From Kluyvera sp047971185 (GTDB taxonomy: Bacteria; Pseudomonadota; Gammaproteobacteria; Enterobacterales; Enterobacteriaceae), in NCBI RefSeq assembly GCF_047971185.1, contig NZ_JBKDZH010000055.1, positions 1-64,000 of the forward strand: 64,000 nt of DNA, given 5' to 3'. The notes under the pieces were generated by a model. The model was not told where the DNA came from. It did not search any database and saw nothing but the letters and a program-made list of their open reading frames with translations. Below are positions 23,605 to 31,363 of the stretch, one piece after another (positions within the stretch are counted from its first letter, which is position 1; every line of letters starts with the position of its first letter). Position numbers and translations under genes: made by a program.

Positions 23605-23622
23605 GGTATCCATCTGGACAAA
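23605..23622 (+). repeat. operator-like element, second copy GGTATCCATCTGGACAAA
   Basis: Partner of 22863-22880 (15 of 18 bases identical, same orientation). It starts one base after the repressor stop codon. Confidence 0.5.
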
Positions 23623-23636
23623 TTAACCGGCCTAAG

Positions 23637-23803
23637 GTCCGTAACAAGTTGACACAAATCAAGCTGTGATTCAACTCGATCAAAGCAGTGCGAAACGATT
23701 ACAAAAAAGCTTCAAATCGATTTGGAACACGCCATTTAAACGCAATGTAAAAGTATTAAATGCAGTGGAACGCCGTTACAAGTTTATCTGTCAGAAGCAT
23801 ACA
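23637..23803. repeat. prophage left end with candidate transposase-binding sites and TGTATG terminus
   Basis: Four related elements follow the repressor: GTCCGTAACAAGTT (23637-23650), AACGATTACAA (about 23694-23704), ACGCAATGTAAAAG (23740-23753) and CGCCGTTACAAGTT (23771-23784). The second and fourth also share a preceding GCAGTG, 77 bases apart. From 23803, reading inwards on the minus strand, the sequence starts TGTATG, matching the TGTAT start of Mu, with the nearest site about 22 bases in, as L1 in Mu. The exact end is inferred; the right end and five-base target duplication are outside the window. Confidence 0.65.
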
Positions 23804-23865
23804 ATCTCCCGGTGGTGATCTAATTTTAACGCTGACCCCATCGCCACTGCCCACGAGCTAGCAGA
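23804..23865. other. unexplained patch between prophage end and GGDEF-EAL frame
   Basis: About 60 bases plus roughly the first 100 bases of the following frame do not read as the beginning of a CHASE4 protein in any frame. It may be a remnant of another insertion or the scar of a deletion. No terminal repeat or transposase motif could be recognised. Confidence 0.4.
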
Positions 23866-25929
23866 TTGCCGCCAAGCCTTAATCTGCCTGACTTTATCCC
23901 ATCTGATCCCGCTTTCTTTCACTTGTTCCCGGATTCGTTCCGATGTTCACTACATAACTGTCACCTTACACTGTCGCTGGTGATTGATAATGCGATCTGG
24001 GATGACGCCGTGCGTCAGGTGTACGCGCCGAAGCTCGATACAGAGTGGCTGTACAATACCTGGGGCGCAGGTTTCAAAATTAACAATCTCTATGACGGCA
24101 CGTTCGTGCTGGATGAAAACCACCATGTTCTTTGGGGCTCGTTTCACAGCGCGCCGTTTACCGAACGGAATCTGGATTTTTTCGGCGAGGGGCTAGAGGC
24201 GCTGATTGCCAAAAATGAAGATGCGCTGCGCCGTGGAAGCAATATTTTTGCCGGAATTACCCGCACTCGCGAAGGCATCGCCTTTATCGGTATCGGCCTG
24301 ATTCGCCCGATGGTCGGGCGGCTACAGGTTTATGACGCCACGCGGCGCTATCTGGTTATCACCCGACATATCAATCCTCTGCTGCTGAACAATTTGGGCA
24401 ATACCTTTCAGATTGAACATCTCACGCTTACCGACGCGCCGAAAAACCAGTACAACATTCCGGTGCGGACGTCGGGCGGTAAGGTCGTAGGTTGGCTCGA
24501 CTGGCAGCTTCGTCAGCCGGGCGCCGAGGCGGCCAGCGCGGCCTCGCCGCAGATTCGTGAAATTGTGCTGTTAGCCGCTGGGCTGATTCTGCTGTTTATT
24601 TTGCTCAGCAGCTTAGGCTTGTGGAAGCTGGCGCGCGGCGAGCGACAGGTCCGTGAGATTGCGCTCACCGACTGGCTCAGCCATCTGCCAAACCGGCGGG
24701 CATTGATTGAGCAGCTCGATCGTATCAGCCTGCGCGGCGACCGTGATGTGAAAACGGTGGTGTTTATCGATCTCGATGGTTTTAAAGACGTTAACGACAT
24801 TTATGGCCACGATATTGGCGATATTCTGATTATTCGTATCGCGGATATGCTGCAAACGCTGGTGCCTGCTGACGGGATGCTGGCGCGTATGGGTGGCGAT
24901 GAGTTCGCGATGACCGTCGGCGGCGAGCAGTCAGAAGCGCGGGCCTCGGCGTTTGCCGGGCGCGTGCTGGATTACCTTAATACGCCGATTCGTATCGGCG
25001 AGCGAACGCTGCATATCAGCGCCAGTATTGGTATTGCCAGCGGAAAACTGCAGGAGAATCCCAGCTCTGAGCTGTTTCGTCAGGCCGATATCGCCATGTA
25101 TCATTCGAAAATAACCGGTAAGGGGCGCGTTACCCACTATGATGCCGAGCTGAATAGCGCGCGTGAATACCAGGTTTCTATTGAGAACGATATTCGTCAC
25201 GGCCTGGAACACGATGAGTTTGAGGTCTGGTACCAGCCTATCGTCTGTGCGCGCACGCAGGTGATGATTGGCGTCGAAGCGCTGGTGCGCTGGCCGCGAC
25301 GGCCGAACGGTGAGCTGATGCCTGATGCGTTTATCGGCATTGCGGAGACCAGCGGGCTGATCTATTCGCTTGGGCAATTTGTCCTGGCGCGCGCGTGCCG
25401 CGATTTGCTGGCGCACCATAACCTGAAGCTGTCGGTGAATATTTCGCCCGCGCAGTTTCGCGACCCTGAGTTTGAAAATAAGGTGTCGAGCGTGCTGAAA
25501 TCTTCCGGTTTTCCGCCTTCCAGGCTACAGCTTGAAGTCACCGAAACCTATGTGCTGGAAAAACCCGAACGCGCACGCGCGGCTATTGCGAACCTGAAAG
25601 CGCTGGGTACCGCTGTGGCGCTGGACGATTTTGGCACCGGCTACTCCAGCATTGGCTATCTGCGCCGGTTCAATTTCGACACCATTAAAATTGATAAATC
25701 GCTGGCCGGGCTGGTAGACGAAGACGATCAGGCGGCGGCGCTGGTGGGGGGAACCATTCGCATCGCCAGCGCCTTAGGCATGACGGTGATCGCAGAAGGG
25801 GTCGAGACGGAGAAGCAGATGAAGCTGCTGCGTCTGGCGGGCTGCGATCAGCTACAGGGATTCTATTTCAGCGAACCGATGCCGCTCTCTTCGCTGCTGG
25901 CGTTGCGTCACCAGCAGCTGCAGAGTTAA
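23866..25929 (+). CDS. CHASE4-like/GGDEF/EAL cyclic-di-GMP enzyme, N-terminus truncated
   Basis: 687 residues from a TTG; the frame has a stop at 23833. Residues about 38-215 match a periplasmic CHASE4 sensor (VIDNAIWDDAVRQVY), then a membrane segment EIVLLAAGLILLFILLSS, GGDEF (ARMGGDEFAM, about 341-350), and EAL with all catalytic elements: EALVRW, NISPAQF, LEVTETY, DDFGTGYSS, IKIDKSL, EGVETEKQ. The inhibitory RxxD before GGDEF is missing. The first membrane segment that should start the protein is absent; the first 35 codons look unrelated. The cytoplasmic half could work as both cyclase and phosphodiesterase. It may not be expressed or exported correctly. Confidence 0.8.
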   Translation: MPPSLNLPDFIPSDPAFFHLFPDSFRCSLHNCHLTLSLVIDNAIWDDAVRQVYAPKLDTEWLYNTWGAGFKINNLYDGTFVLDENHHVLWGSFHSAPFTERNLDFFGEGLEALIAKNEDALRRGSNIFAGITRTREGIAFIGIGLIRPMVGRLQVYDATRRYLVITRHINPLLLNNLGNTFQIEHLTLTDAPKNQYNIPVRTSGGKVVGWLDWQLRQPGAEAASAASPQIREIVLLAAGLILLFILLSSLGLWKLARGERQVREIALTDWLSHLPNRRALIEQLDRISLRGDRDVKTVVFIDLDGFKDVNDIYGHDIGDILIIRIADMLQTLVPADGMLARMGGDEFAMTVGGEQSEARASAFAGRVLDYLNTPIRIGERTLHISASIGIASGKLQENPSSELFRQADIAMYHSKITGKGRVTHYDAELNSAREYQVSIENDIRHGLEHDEFEVWYQPIVCARTQVMIGVEALVRWPRRPNGELMPDAFIGIAETSGLIYSLGQFVLARACRDLLAHHNLKLSVNISPAQFRDPEFENKVSSVLKSSGFPPSRLQLEVTETYVLEKPERARAAIANLKALGTAVALDDFGTGYSSIGYLRRFNFDTIKIDKSLAGLVDEDDQAAALVGGTIRIASALGMTVIAEGVETEKQMKLLRLAGCDQLQGFYFSEPMPLSSLLALRHQQLQS

Positions 25930-26750
25930 TCACCGGCGGCGAGCGCTTCCAGCTTGTCGCGAAAACCGGTGACGGCGATGGCGCGGTTATCCGCACGCCA
26001 GCGATCTTTGGCCGCCGGCGCCGAGCTTTGTACCGCAATGAGCTGCCAGCCCGCGTCGGTTTTTAGCAGCAGTGGTGAACCGCTATCGCCCGGCAGCGTA
26101 TCGCACTGGTGGGAGAGCACCGAGGTCTGCGCCCAGCCGGTGACGGTGCAGTCCTCATGGCTATAGAGTGAATCCAGATGATCGACCGGGTAACCGGACT
26201 GCGTAACTTTACGCCCGGCGGCTTTCAGCGCAGCGGTCAGTTCGGCCTTATCGCCGGTGAACAGCGGCAGCGGCGTGATGCCGGAAGGGGGATAGCGCAG
26301 TACGATCAGGCCGAAATCCCACGGCGCGGCGGAAGACGGAACAATCCAGCCGTCGCCGTCAGGTTTTAGCCGTTTGCCAAGCGACGGATCGACGCGCCCC
26401 TCAATACCGTGAATTTCATAGCGCCAGCTGCCTTTTTGCGACACGAAACGCAGCGCGACCGCTTTGTCCAGCTTGCCGCGCGGCGGCTCCAGCAGACAGT
26501 GCCCGGCGGTTAACGCCAGGTGCGGGGAAATCAGCGTGGCGGTACACAGGTTGCCGCTGGCGGTTTCCAGTTGACCAATGGCGTCCCACGGTTCCTGCGC
26601 CGGTTGGTTGACGAGGATACGATCGTCCTGACCAAAGAACAGGGTTTTAATATCTTTTGCGCTGATACCGCTATCACTGTCATCAGCATGAGTTATTAAT
26701 GGCAGAACGGATAACGATCCCAGTAAACAACACACAAAGGCTGTACGCAT
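25926..26750 (-). CDS. ydgD: secreted trypsin-like serine protease YdgD
   Basis: 274 residues (E. coli 273). Signal peptide MRTAFVCCLLGSLSVLPLITHA, then a chymotrypsin-fold domain: His in LALTAGHCLL, Asp in APWDFGLIVL, Ser in TLPGDSGSPLL. All three catalytic residues are present. It would act in the periplasm; the substrate is unknown. The gene ends four bases inside the convergent GGDEF-EAL gene and follows ydgU and asr, the order of E. coli. Confidence 0.93.
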   Translation of the reverse strand: MRTAFVCCLLGSLSVLPLITHADDSDSGISAKDIKTLFFGQDDRILVNQPAQEPWDAIGQLETASGNLCTATLISPHLALTAGHCLLEPPRGKLDKAVALRFVSQKGSWRYEIHGIEGRVDPSLGKRLKPDGDGWIVPSSAAPWDFGLIVLRYPPSGITPLPLFTGDKAELTAALKAAGRKVTQSGYPVDHLDSLYSHEDCTVTGWAQTSVLSHQCDTLPGDSGSPLLLKTDAGWQLIAVQSSAPAAKDRWRADNRAIAVTGFRDKLEALAAGD

Positions 26751-26851
26751 ATCACTCTCTGATGGGGCAATTATGATTATAAAAACTAAACCCAGTGAGA
26801 CTACTATAGACGGGAGACATGAAAAGTGGGAGTAAAATCAGCGAACTACAT

Positions 26852-26935
26852 TCAGTAAAAGAAGAACTGAGTGGCGATCAGCGCGCACACGATCAGCAAT
26901 GCCAGGATGAGCTCAAAACGATAACGCCGCAACAT
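26852..26935 (-). CDS. ydgU: small membrane protein YdgU
   Basis: 27 residues, MLRRYRFELILALLIVCALI then ATQFFFY. A basic start and a single transmembrane helix match E. coli YdgU (27 residues), which lies between asr and ydgD and is transcribed with asr. The function is unknown. The ATG at 26935 is 16 bases after the asr terminator, so expression probably depends on read-through. Confidence 0.85.
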   Translation of the reverse strand: MLRRYRFELILALLIVCALIATQFFFY

Positions 26936-26950
26936 GGTTGGCTCTCCGGG

Positions 26951-26977
26951 AAAAAATCGGCGCTGAGTAGCGCCGAT
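26951..26977 (-). terminator. intrinsic terminator after asr
   Basis: On the minus strand ATCGGCGCT-ACTC-AGCGCCGAT, a perfect nine-base-pair stem, is followed by TTTTTT. It lies about 120 bases after the asr stop and just before ydgU. Confidence 0.8.
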
Positions 26978-27095
26978 GCGGATAATTGATCGCCTCGGGC
27001 AGCAGGGCTAACATCGGCGTCGGGGGCGACGCTACGTGATGCACCTGGCCGCCTGAACCGGCGCGAAACTCGCGCCGATAGCGTATCAACAATAA

Positions 27096-27467
27096 TTAAG
27101 CAGCTGGCTGTGCAGCCGGTTTAGCGGCTTCGTGTTTTACTGCTTTTTTGTGTTTTTTAGCTGCCTGCGCTTTCTGAGCGACAGCAGGTTTAGCCGCGGC
27201 TTTTTTGTGTTTCTTCGCGGCCTGAGCTTTCTGCTCTACCGGTTTGGTCGCCGGTTTAGCGGTGGCTTTTTTGTGTTTTTTAGCAGACTGCGCTTTCTGT
27301 GCCGGGGCTGCTTTTTTGTGTTTCTTGTGGTGGGTGGCTTTTGCCGGTGCCGCGTGAGTGGCGGTAGCAGCGGCAGCCGGAGCCGGTGTTGCCGTCGCGT
27401 CAGCAGCGAAAGCAGCAGAAGACAGACCCATAGCAGCGGCAACAACCAGAGCTAATACTTTTTTCAT
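27096..27467 (-). CDS. asr: acid shock protein Asr
   Basis: 123 residues from the ATG at 27467 (GAGGG seven bases upstream). Signal peptide MKKVLALVVAAAMGLSSAAFA, then a low-complexity Lys/Ala/His-rich domain with repeated KKHKKA and QKAQAAKKHKKA units. Asr is a very basic, intrinsically disordered periplasmic protein induced by acid. The repeat number varies between species. An RstA-type box and a TATAGT -10 (27525-27530) lie upstream. Confidence 0.95.
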   Translation of the reverse strand: MKKVLALVVAAAMGLSSAAFAADATATPAPAAAATATHAAPAKATHHKKHKKAAPAQKAQSAKKHKKATAKPATKPVEQKAQAAKKHKKAAAKPAVAQKAQAAKKHKKAVKHEAAKPAAQPAA

Positions 27468-27570
27468 TCTCATACCCTCGAATTGGTTTTTCATTCAACC
27501 CCACTGCGGGGCCGTTGAAAGAACTATACCCGTGGGCTATTGGTCTTTCCGTGAGTGATTGGTATCGGCG

Positions 27571-27584
27571 TGTAACGCAATGTA
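27571..27584 (-). promoter_or_regulatory. RstA box of the asr promoter
   Basis: TACATTGCGTTACA on the minus strand differs from the RstA consensus TACATNTNGTTACA at one base. It stands about 40 bases before TATAGT (27525-27530), the likely -10. Activation by RstB/RstA under acid is known for asr in E. coli. Confidence 0.75.
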
Positions 27585-27637
27585 CGAGATTTGTTGCACA
27601 AACGTACAGGGGCGATTTTTCTTCGCTCCTCAATAGG

Positions 27638-28834
27638 TTAGCTAGCACAAGCTGCGTGGCTGGCGCGTTGCGCGAGGTAGAGACGCAGAATCAGCACGAA
27701 GGCCATCGCCACGACCACCGCGGCAAGCAGGTAGATGCTGTCCAGCCCCTGATAGCCCGCAATCCAGCCGGCGACCGGCCCGGTAATCCCGAGCGCTAGG
27801 TCTAGGAAGGCGGAGTAGGTGCCAAGCGCGGTGCCCTGATTTTGCTCTTCCACCTGTTTCACCGCTTCAACGCCCAGCGCCGGGAAGACCAGGGAGAAAC
27901 CGGAACCGGTGAGGAAAGCGCCCAGCCCGGCAATCCAGGCGTTGGGCGCAAACCAGATGATCAGCAGCCCAAGGCACTCAAACACGTAGCAGACCAGCGA
28001 CACGCGGATGCCGCCAAAGCGGATGATGGTATTGCCCAGCACCAGACGGATACAGATAAAGCCCACGCTGAACAGCGAGAGCGTAAAGGCGGCACCCTGC
28101 CAGCCGTGCGCGGAAAAGTAGAGCGTGATAAAGGTCGCAATCACCCCGAAGCCTACCGTGCCGAGCCCCAGTCCGAGACCGTACGGCCAGATTTTGCGCG
28201 CCACCACGTGGAAGGGCGCTCTGACGCCCGCGCTGACGCTGACGTCGGCACGGGTACGGGCAAACAGCAGGCCAACCACGGCGATAATCACGATCAGCGC
28301 CGCAAAGCCGCTGATGCCAAACGCGCTATTGAGCATTACCCCCAGCGGCGCGCCGGCGGCCATCGCGACGTAGGTGGCGACGCCGTTCTAGGAAATCACC
28401 CGCGAAGTGTGAATAGCGCCGACGGTCTTAATCCCCCATAGCGTGGAGCCGGTCGAGGTAAAACTTTCGCCAACGCCGAGGAACACGCGCCCCACCAGCA
28501 GCAGCGTAACCGCCAGAATGGGGCTGGCGCTTGCTGCCGCCGCCGCGAGCGTAAACAGGCCGCTCATCAGGCAGCAGATAATCCCCAGGCTGACGACCTT
28601 CTTCGGCCCCCAGATATCGGTATAGCGCCCGGCATGAGGGCGACTGAGCAGGGTGGAAATGTACTGTAGGCTGATCACCGCACCGGCGACCAGCGTACTG
28701 TAGCCAAGATCGTAGTGGATGAATCCGGGCAGCACCGCCAGCGGCAGGCCGATGGAGAGATAGCAAATGCAGGTGAAAACGACGATCGAAATAATGCGTA
28801 AATTAAGCTGGGTATTGCTGGCGTAGGTAGTCAT
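27638..28834 (-). pseudogene. MFS transporter (YhhS/YfcJ-like) interrupted by an amber codon
   Basis: The frame from ATG 28834 (MTTYASNTQLNLRIISIVVF) reads an MFS protein of about 398 residues but stops at TAG, 28388-28390, in GRVIS-stop-NGVATYVAM. No base is gained or lost: the frame continues directly through six more transmembrane segments to 27638. Trp is expected at the stop, so TGG to TAG is the likely change. The N-terminal fragment (about 148 residues) keeps four or five helices and should not transport. This could also be a sequencing error. Confidence 0.85.
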
Positions 28835-28934
28835 AACGCGGAACAGGTAAGACAAAAGTGGGCTTATTATAGAAAGTGTCAGCTAGTATGGCGAGACGGT
28901 AAGGCATTTTATGTCAATAACATAAGCAATAAAA

Positions 28935-28967
28935 ATAAGCGGCGGTGATGGATGCACCGCCGCTTAT
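28935..28967 (-). terminator. intrinsic terminator after ynfM
   Basis: ATAAGCGGCGGTG pairs perfectly with CACCGCCGCTTAT around a seven-base loop; on the minus strand ATTTTTATT follows. It starts three bases after the ynfM stop codon. Confidence 0.8.
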
Positions 28968-28969
28968 GA

Positions 28970-30244
28970 TTAGCGTAAGCGTCTATGCAGCGTGAAGCCG
29001 GTCAGCAGCGCGCCGACCAGCAGCAGCGCAATAAACCCACCGACGCCGTTCCAGCCGTATTTGTGCCAGAACACGCCGCCGAGCGTCCCGGCGATACTTG
29101 AACCGAGATAGTAGCTGAACAGATACAGCGATGATGCCTGGCCTCTGGCGCGGCGCGCGCGTGGGCCAATCCAGCTGCTGGCGACGGAGTGGGCGGCAAA
29201 GAAGCCGGCAGAAAACAGCAGCATGCCGGGGAAGATCACCCAGAGCGGTGAAAACAGCGTCAGCAGCAGGCCGATTAACATCACGCCGGTAAAAAACAGC
29301 ATGACCGGGCCGCGCCCATAGCGGGTGGTCATCATGCCCGCTTTTGGCGAGCTCCAGGTGCCGGTCAGGTAGGCGACGGAAAGCAGGCCCACCACCGCCT
29401 GGTTAAGCGACCACGGGGAAAGCATCAGGCGGTAGCCGATATAGTTGAACAGCGTGACGAACGCGCCCATTAACAGAAAGCCCTCGACGAACAGCAGCGG
29501 CAGGCCGCGATCGCGCCAGTGCAAACGAAGGTTAATGAGCAATGATTTGGGCTTCAGCGAGCTGGGGCGGAAGTGGCGTGATTCCGGCAGAATGCGCCAG
29601 AACATGATGGCCGAGGCCAGCGCAAACAGGCTGATAACCGCCAGCGCCACGCGCCAGCCGAAGAAATCGGTAAATACCCCGGTGAGCAGGCGTCCGCTCA
29701 TGCCGCCAATCGAGTTCCCGCTGATATACAGGCCCATTGAGAAGGCCACAAAGCTGGGGTGAATTTCTTCGCTCAGATAGGTCATGCCGACCGCCGCCAC
29801 GCCGCTAAGCGACAGGCCAATCAGCGCGCGCATGATCAGAATCCCATGCCAGCTGGTCATCATCGTCGACAGCAATGAACAGCATGAAGCCAGCAGCAGC
29901 GCGGTGACCATGACCGGTTTACGCCCGATGGCGTCGGAAAGCGGCCCGGTGAACAGCAGGCCAATCGCCAGCATGGCGGTCGAGATGGAGAGCGAAATAC
30001 TGCTGCCGGCAGGGGTAATGCCGAACTCGTGGGACAGTACCGGCAAAATGGGCTGCACGCAGTACAGCAGGGCAAAGGTCGCCAGTCCGGCGGAGAAGAG
30101 GGCGAGCGTGACGCGAATGAACGGCGGCGTGCCGCGGCGGATAAAGGTATTGCTGGAAACGGGGCTATCATCGCGGACATCAATAACGGGCGTATGGTCT
30201 GCGGTAGTTGTGCGGCTCACGGGAAGATCCTTGGGTAAAAACAA
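28970..30244 (-). CDS. ynfM: MFS efflux transporter YnfM
   Basis: 424 residues (E. coli YnfM 417). Twelve hydrophobic segments and the MFS loop motif GPLSDAIGRKPVM (about residues 100-112). It belongs to the arabinose/drug efflux type of inner-membrane proton antiporters; the substrate is not known. It is divergent from ynfL, as in E. coli, with 92 bases between, where a LysR operator is expected. Confidence 0.9.
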   Translation of the reverse strand: MFLPKDLPVSRTTTADHTPVIDVRDDSPVSSNTFIRRGTPPFIRVTLALFSAGLATFALLYCVQPILPVLSHEFGITPAGSSISLSISTAMLAIGLLFTGPLSDAIGRKPVMVTALLLASCCSLLSTMMTSWHGILIMRALIGLSLSGVAAVGMTYLSEEIHPSFVAFSMGLYISGNSIGGMSGRLLTGVFTDFFGWRVALAVISLFALASAIMFWRILPESRHFRPSSLKPKSLLINLRLHWRDRGLPLLFVEGFLLMGAFVTLFNYIGYRLMLSPWSLNQAVVGLLSVAYLTGTWSSPKAGMMTTRYGRGPVMLFFTGVMLIGLLLTLFSPLWVIFPGMLLFSAGFFAAHSVASSWIGPRARRARGQASSLYLFSYYLGSSIAGTLGGVFWHKYGWNGVGGFIALLLVGALLTGFTLHRRLR

Positions 30245-30336
30245 CGGGTAATGTCGACATAGGTCACATAATCAGAGTAGGAAAATGTAAATATTCTGTC
30301 TAATATATTAATAATCTCAATTGATACTTATTAAAT

Positions 30337-31239
30337 ATGAATATCGAACTTCGTCACCTGCGCTATTTTGTGGCCGTCGCGGAAGAGCTGCATTTTGGCC
30401 GCGCCGCCGCGCGTCTCAATATTTCACAGCCGCCGCTCAGCCAGCAGATTCAGATTCTGGAACAGCAGGTTGGCGCACGGCTGTTTGCCCGCACCAACCG
30501 CAGCGTCAGCCTGACGGAGGCCGGAAGACAGTTTCTGGCCGATAGCCGCCAGATCCTGCTCCAGGTGAACGAAGCCGCGGCCCGCGCCAGCCGTCTGCAT
30601 CACGGTGAAACCGGCGAGCTGCACATCGGTTTTACCTCGTCAGCCCCGTTTATCAAGGCGGTTTCCGATACGCTGTCGACTTTCCGCCAGCGTTACCCGG
30701 ACGTACATATTCAGACGCGAGAGACCAACACCCGCGAACAGATCTCACCGCTCACCGAAGGTGCGCTTGAGCTGGGGCTGATGCGCAACACGCAGCTGCC
30801 CGATACGCTCGACTGGCAAATTATCCTGCGCGAACCGCTGCTGGCGATGATCCATCGAGACCATCCGTTGGCCAATCAACCGTCGGTGAGCCTGGTCGAG
30901 CTGGCGAATGAGCCGTTTGTCTTTTTTGACCCGCACGTCGGTACCGGCCTGTATGACGATATTCTCGGCCTGATGCGCCGTTACGGCGTGACGCCGGTGA
31001 TCACCCAGGAGGTTGGGGAAGCGATGACCATTATCGGCCTGGTGGCGTCGGGGCTGGGAGTGTCGATTTTGCCCGCTTCGTTTCGCCGCGTGCAGCTGTA
31101 TGAAATGCGCTGGGTACCGATAGCGGAAGAGGACGCGGTGTCAGAAATGTGGCTGGTGTGGTCAAAACACCATGAGCTTAGCCAGGCGGCGCAACGTTTT
31201 AAAGCGCAGCTGTTAAACGCTGCAAAGGTCAGCGTTTAG
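30337..31239 (+). CDS. ynfL: LysR-family regulator YnfL
   Basis: 300 residues (E. coli 297). N-terminal helix-turn-helix MNIELRHLRYFVAVAEELHF, GRAAARLNISQPPLSQQIQI, then a co-inducer-binding domain. It likely regulates the divergent ynfM gene, the usual LysR arrangement; effector and targets are unknown. Confidence 0.92.
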   Translation: MNIELRHLRYFVAVAEELHFGRAAARLNISQPPLSQQIQILEQQVGARLFARTNRSVSLTEAGRQFLADSRQILLQVNEAAARASRLHHGETGELHIGFTSSAPFIKAVSDTLSTFRQRYPDVHIQTRETNTREQISPLTEGALELGLMRNTQLPDTLDWQIILREPLLAMIHRDHPLANQPSVSLVELANEPFVFFDPHVGTGLYDDILGLMRRYGVTPVITQEVGEAMTIIGLVASGLGVSILPASFRRVQLYEMRWVPIAEEDAVSEMWLVWSKHHELSQAAQRFKAQLLNAAKVSV

Positions 31240-31363
31240 CGACCAAAAGTGTGAAAAATTGTGCGGTAAATCACAAGGCTAAGTAAATATTTGACGTCAG
31301 GCGTTGAAGTCATTCACCATAGCCCAAAGTTTATTTCGAAGCGCGAAAATAAGGGAGTTCACG

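Larger units (their letters stand above)
1..23803 (-). mobile_element. Mu-like transposable prophage (left end plus early, lysis, head and tail genes; right end outside window)
   Basis: The block carries the Mu gene order on the minus strand: ner, transposase A, ATPase B, early genes, gemA, Mor/C activator, lysis genes, terminase, portal, gpF, gpG, protease/scaffold, capsid, tail sheath, tube, chaperone, tape measure. The repressor reads the other way at the left end, as in Mu. Repeated elements resembling transposase-binding sites lie between the repressor and 23803, and reading inwards from 23803 the sequence begins TGTATG, like the TGTA terminus of Mu. The late-gene end runs off the window at base 1, so the right end, the tail-fibre genes and any mom-like gene are not visible. 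Every phage reading frame in the window appears intact. Confidence 0.95.

Noticed and set aside
27132..27455. Phe/Arg-rich plus-strand frame opposite asr
   Set aside because: It is the reverse of the Lys/Ala repeat codons of asr.
28881..28893. CTAGTATGGCGAG upstream of the broken MFS gene, similar to the RspR-like sites
   Set aside because: Short match with no link to the uronate genes; may be chance.
31304..31363. Longer start for mlc
   Set aside because: The 20 extra codons lack a ribosome site and the GTG at 31364 matches the known Mlc start.
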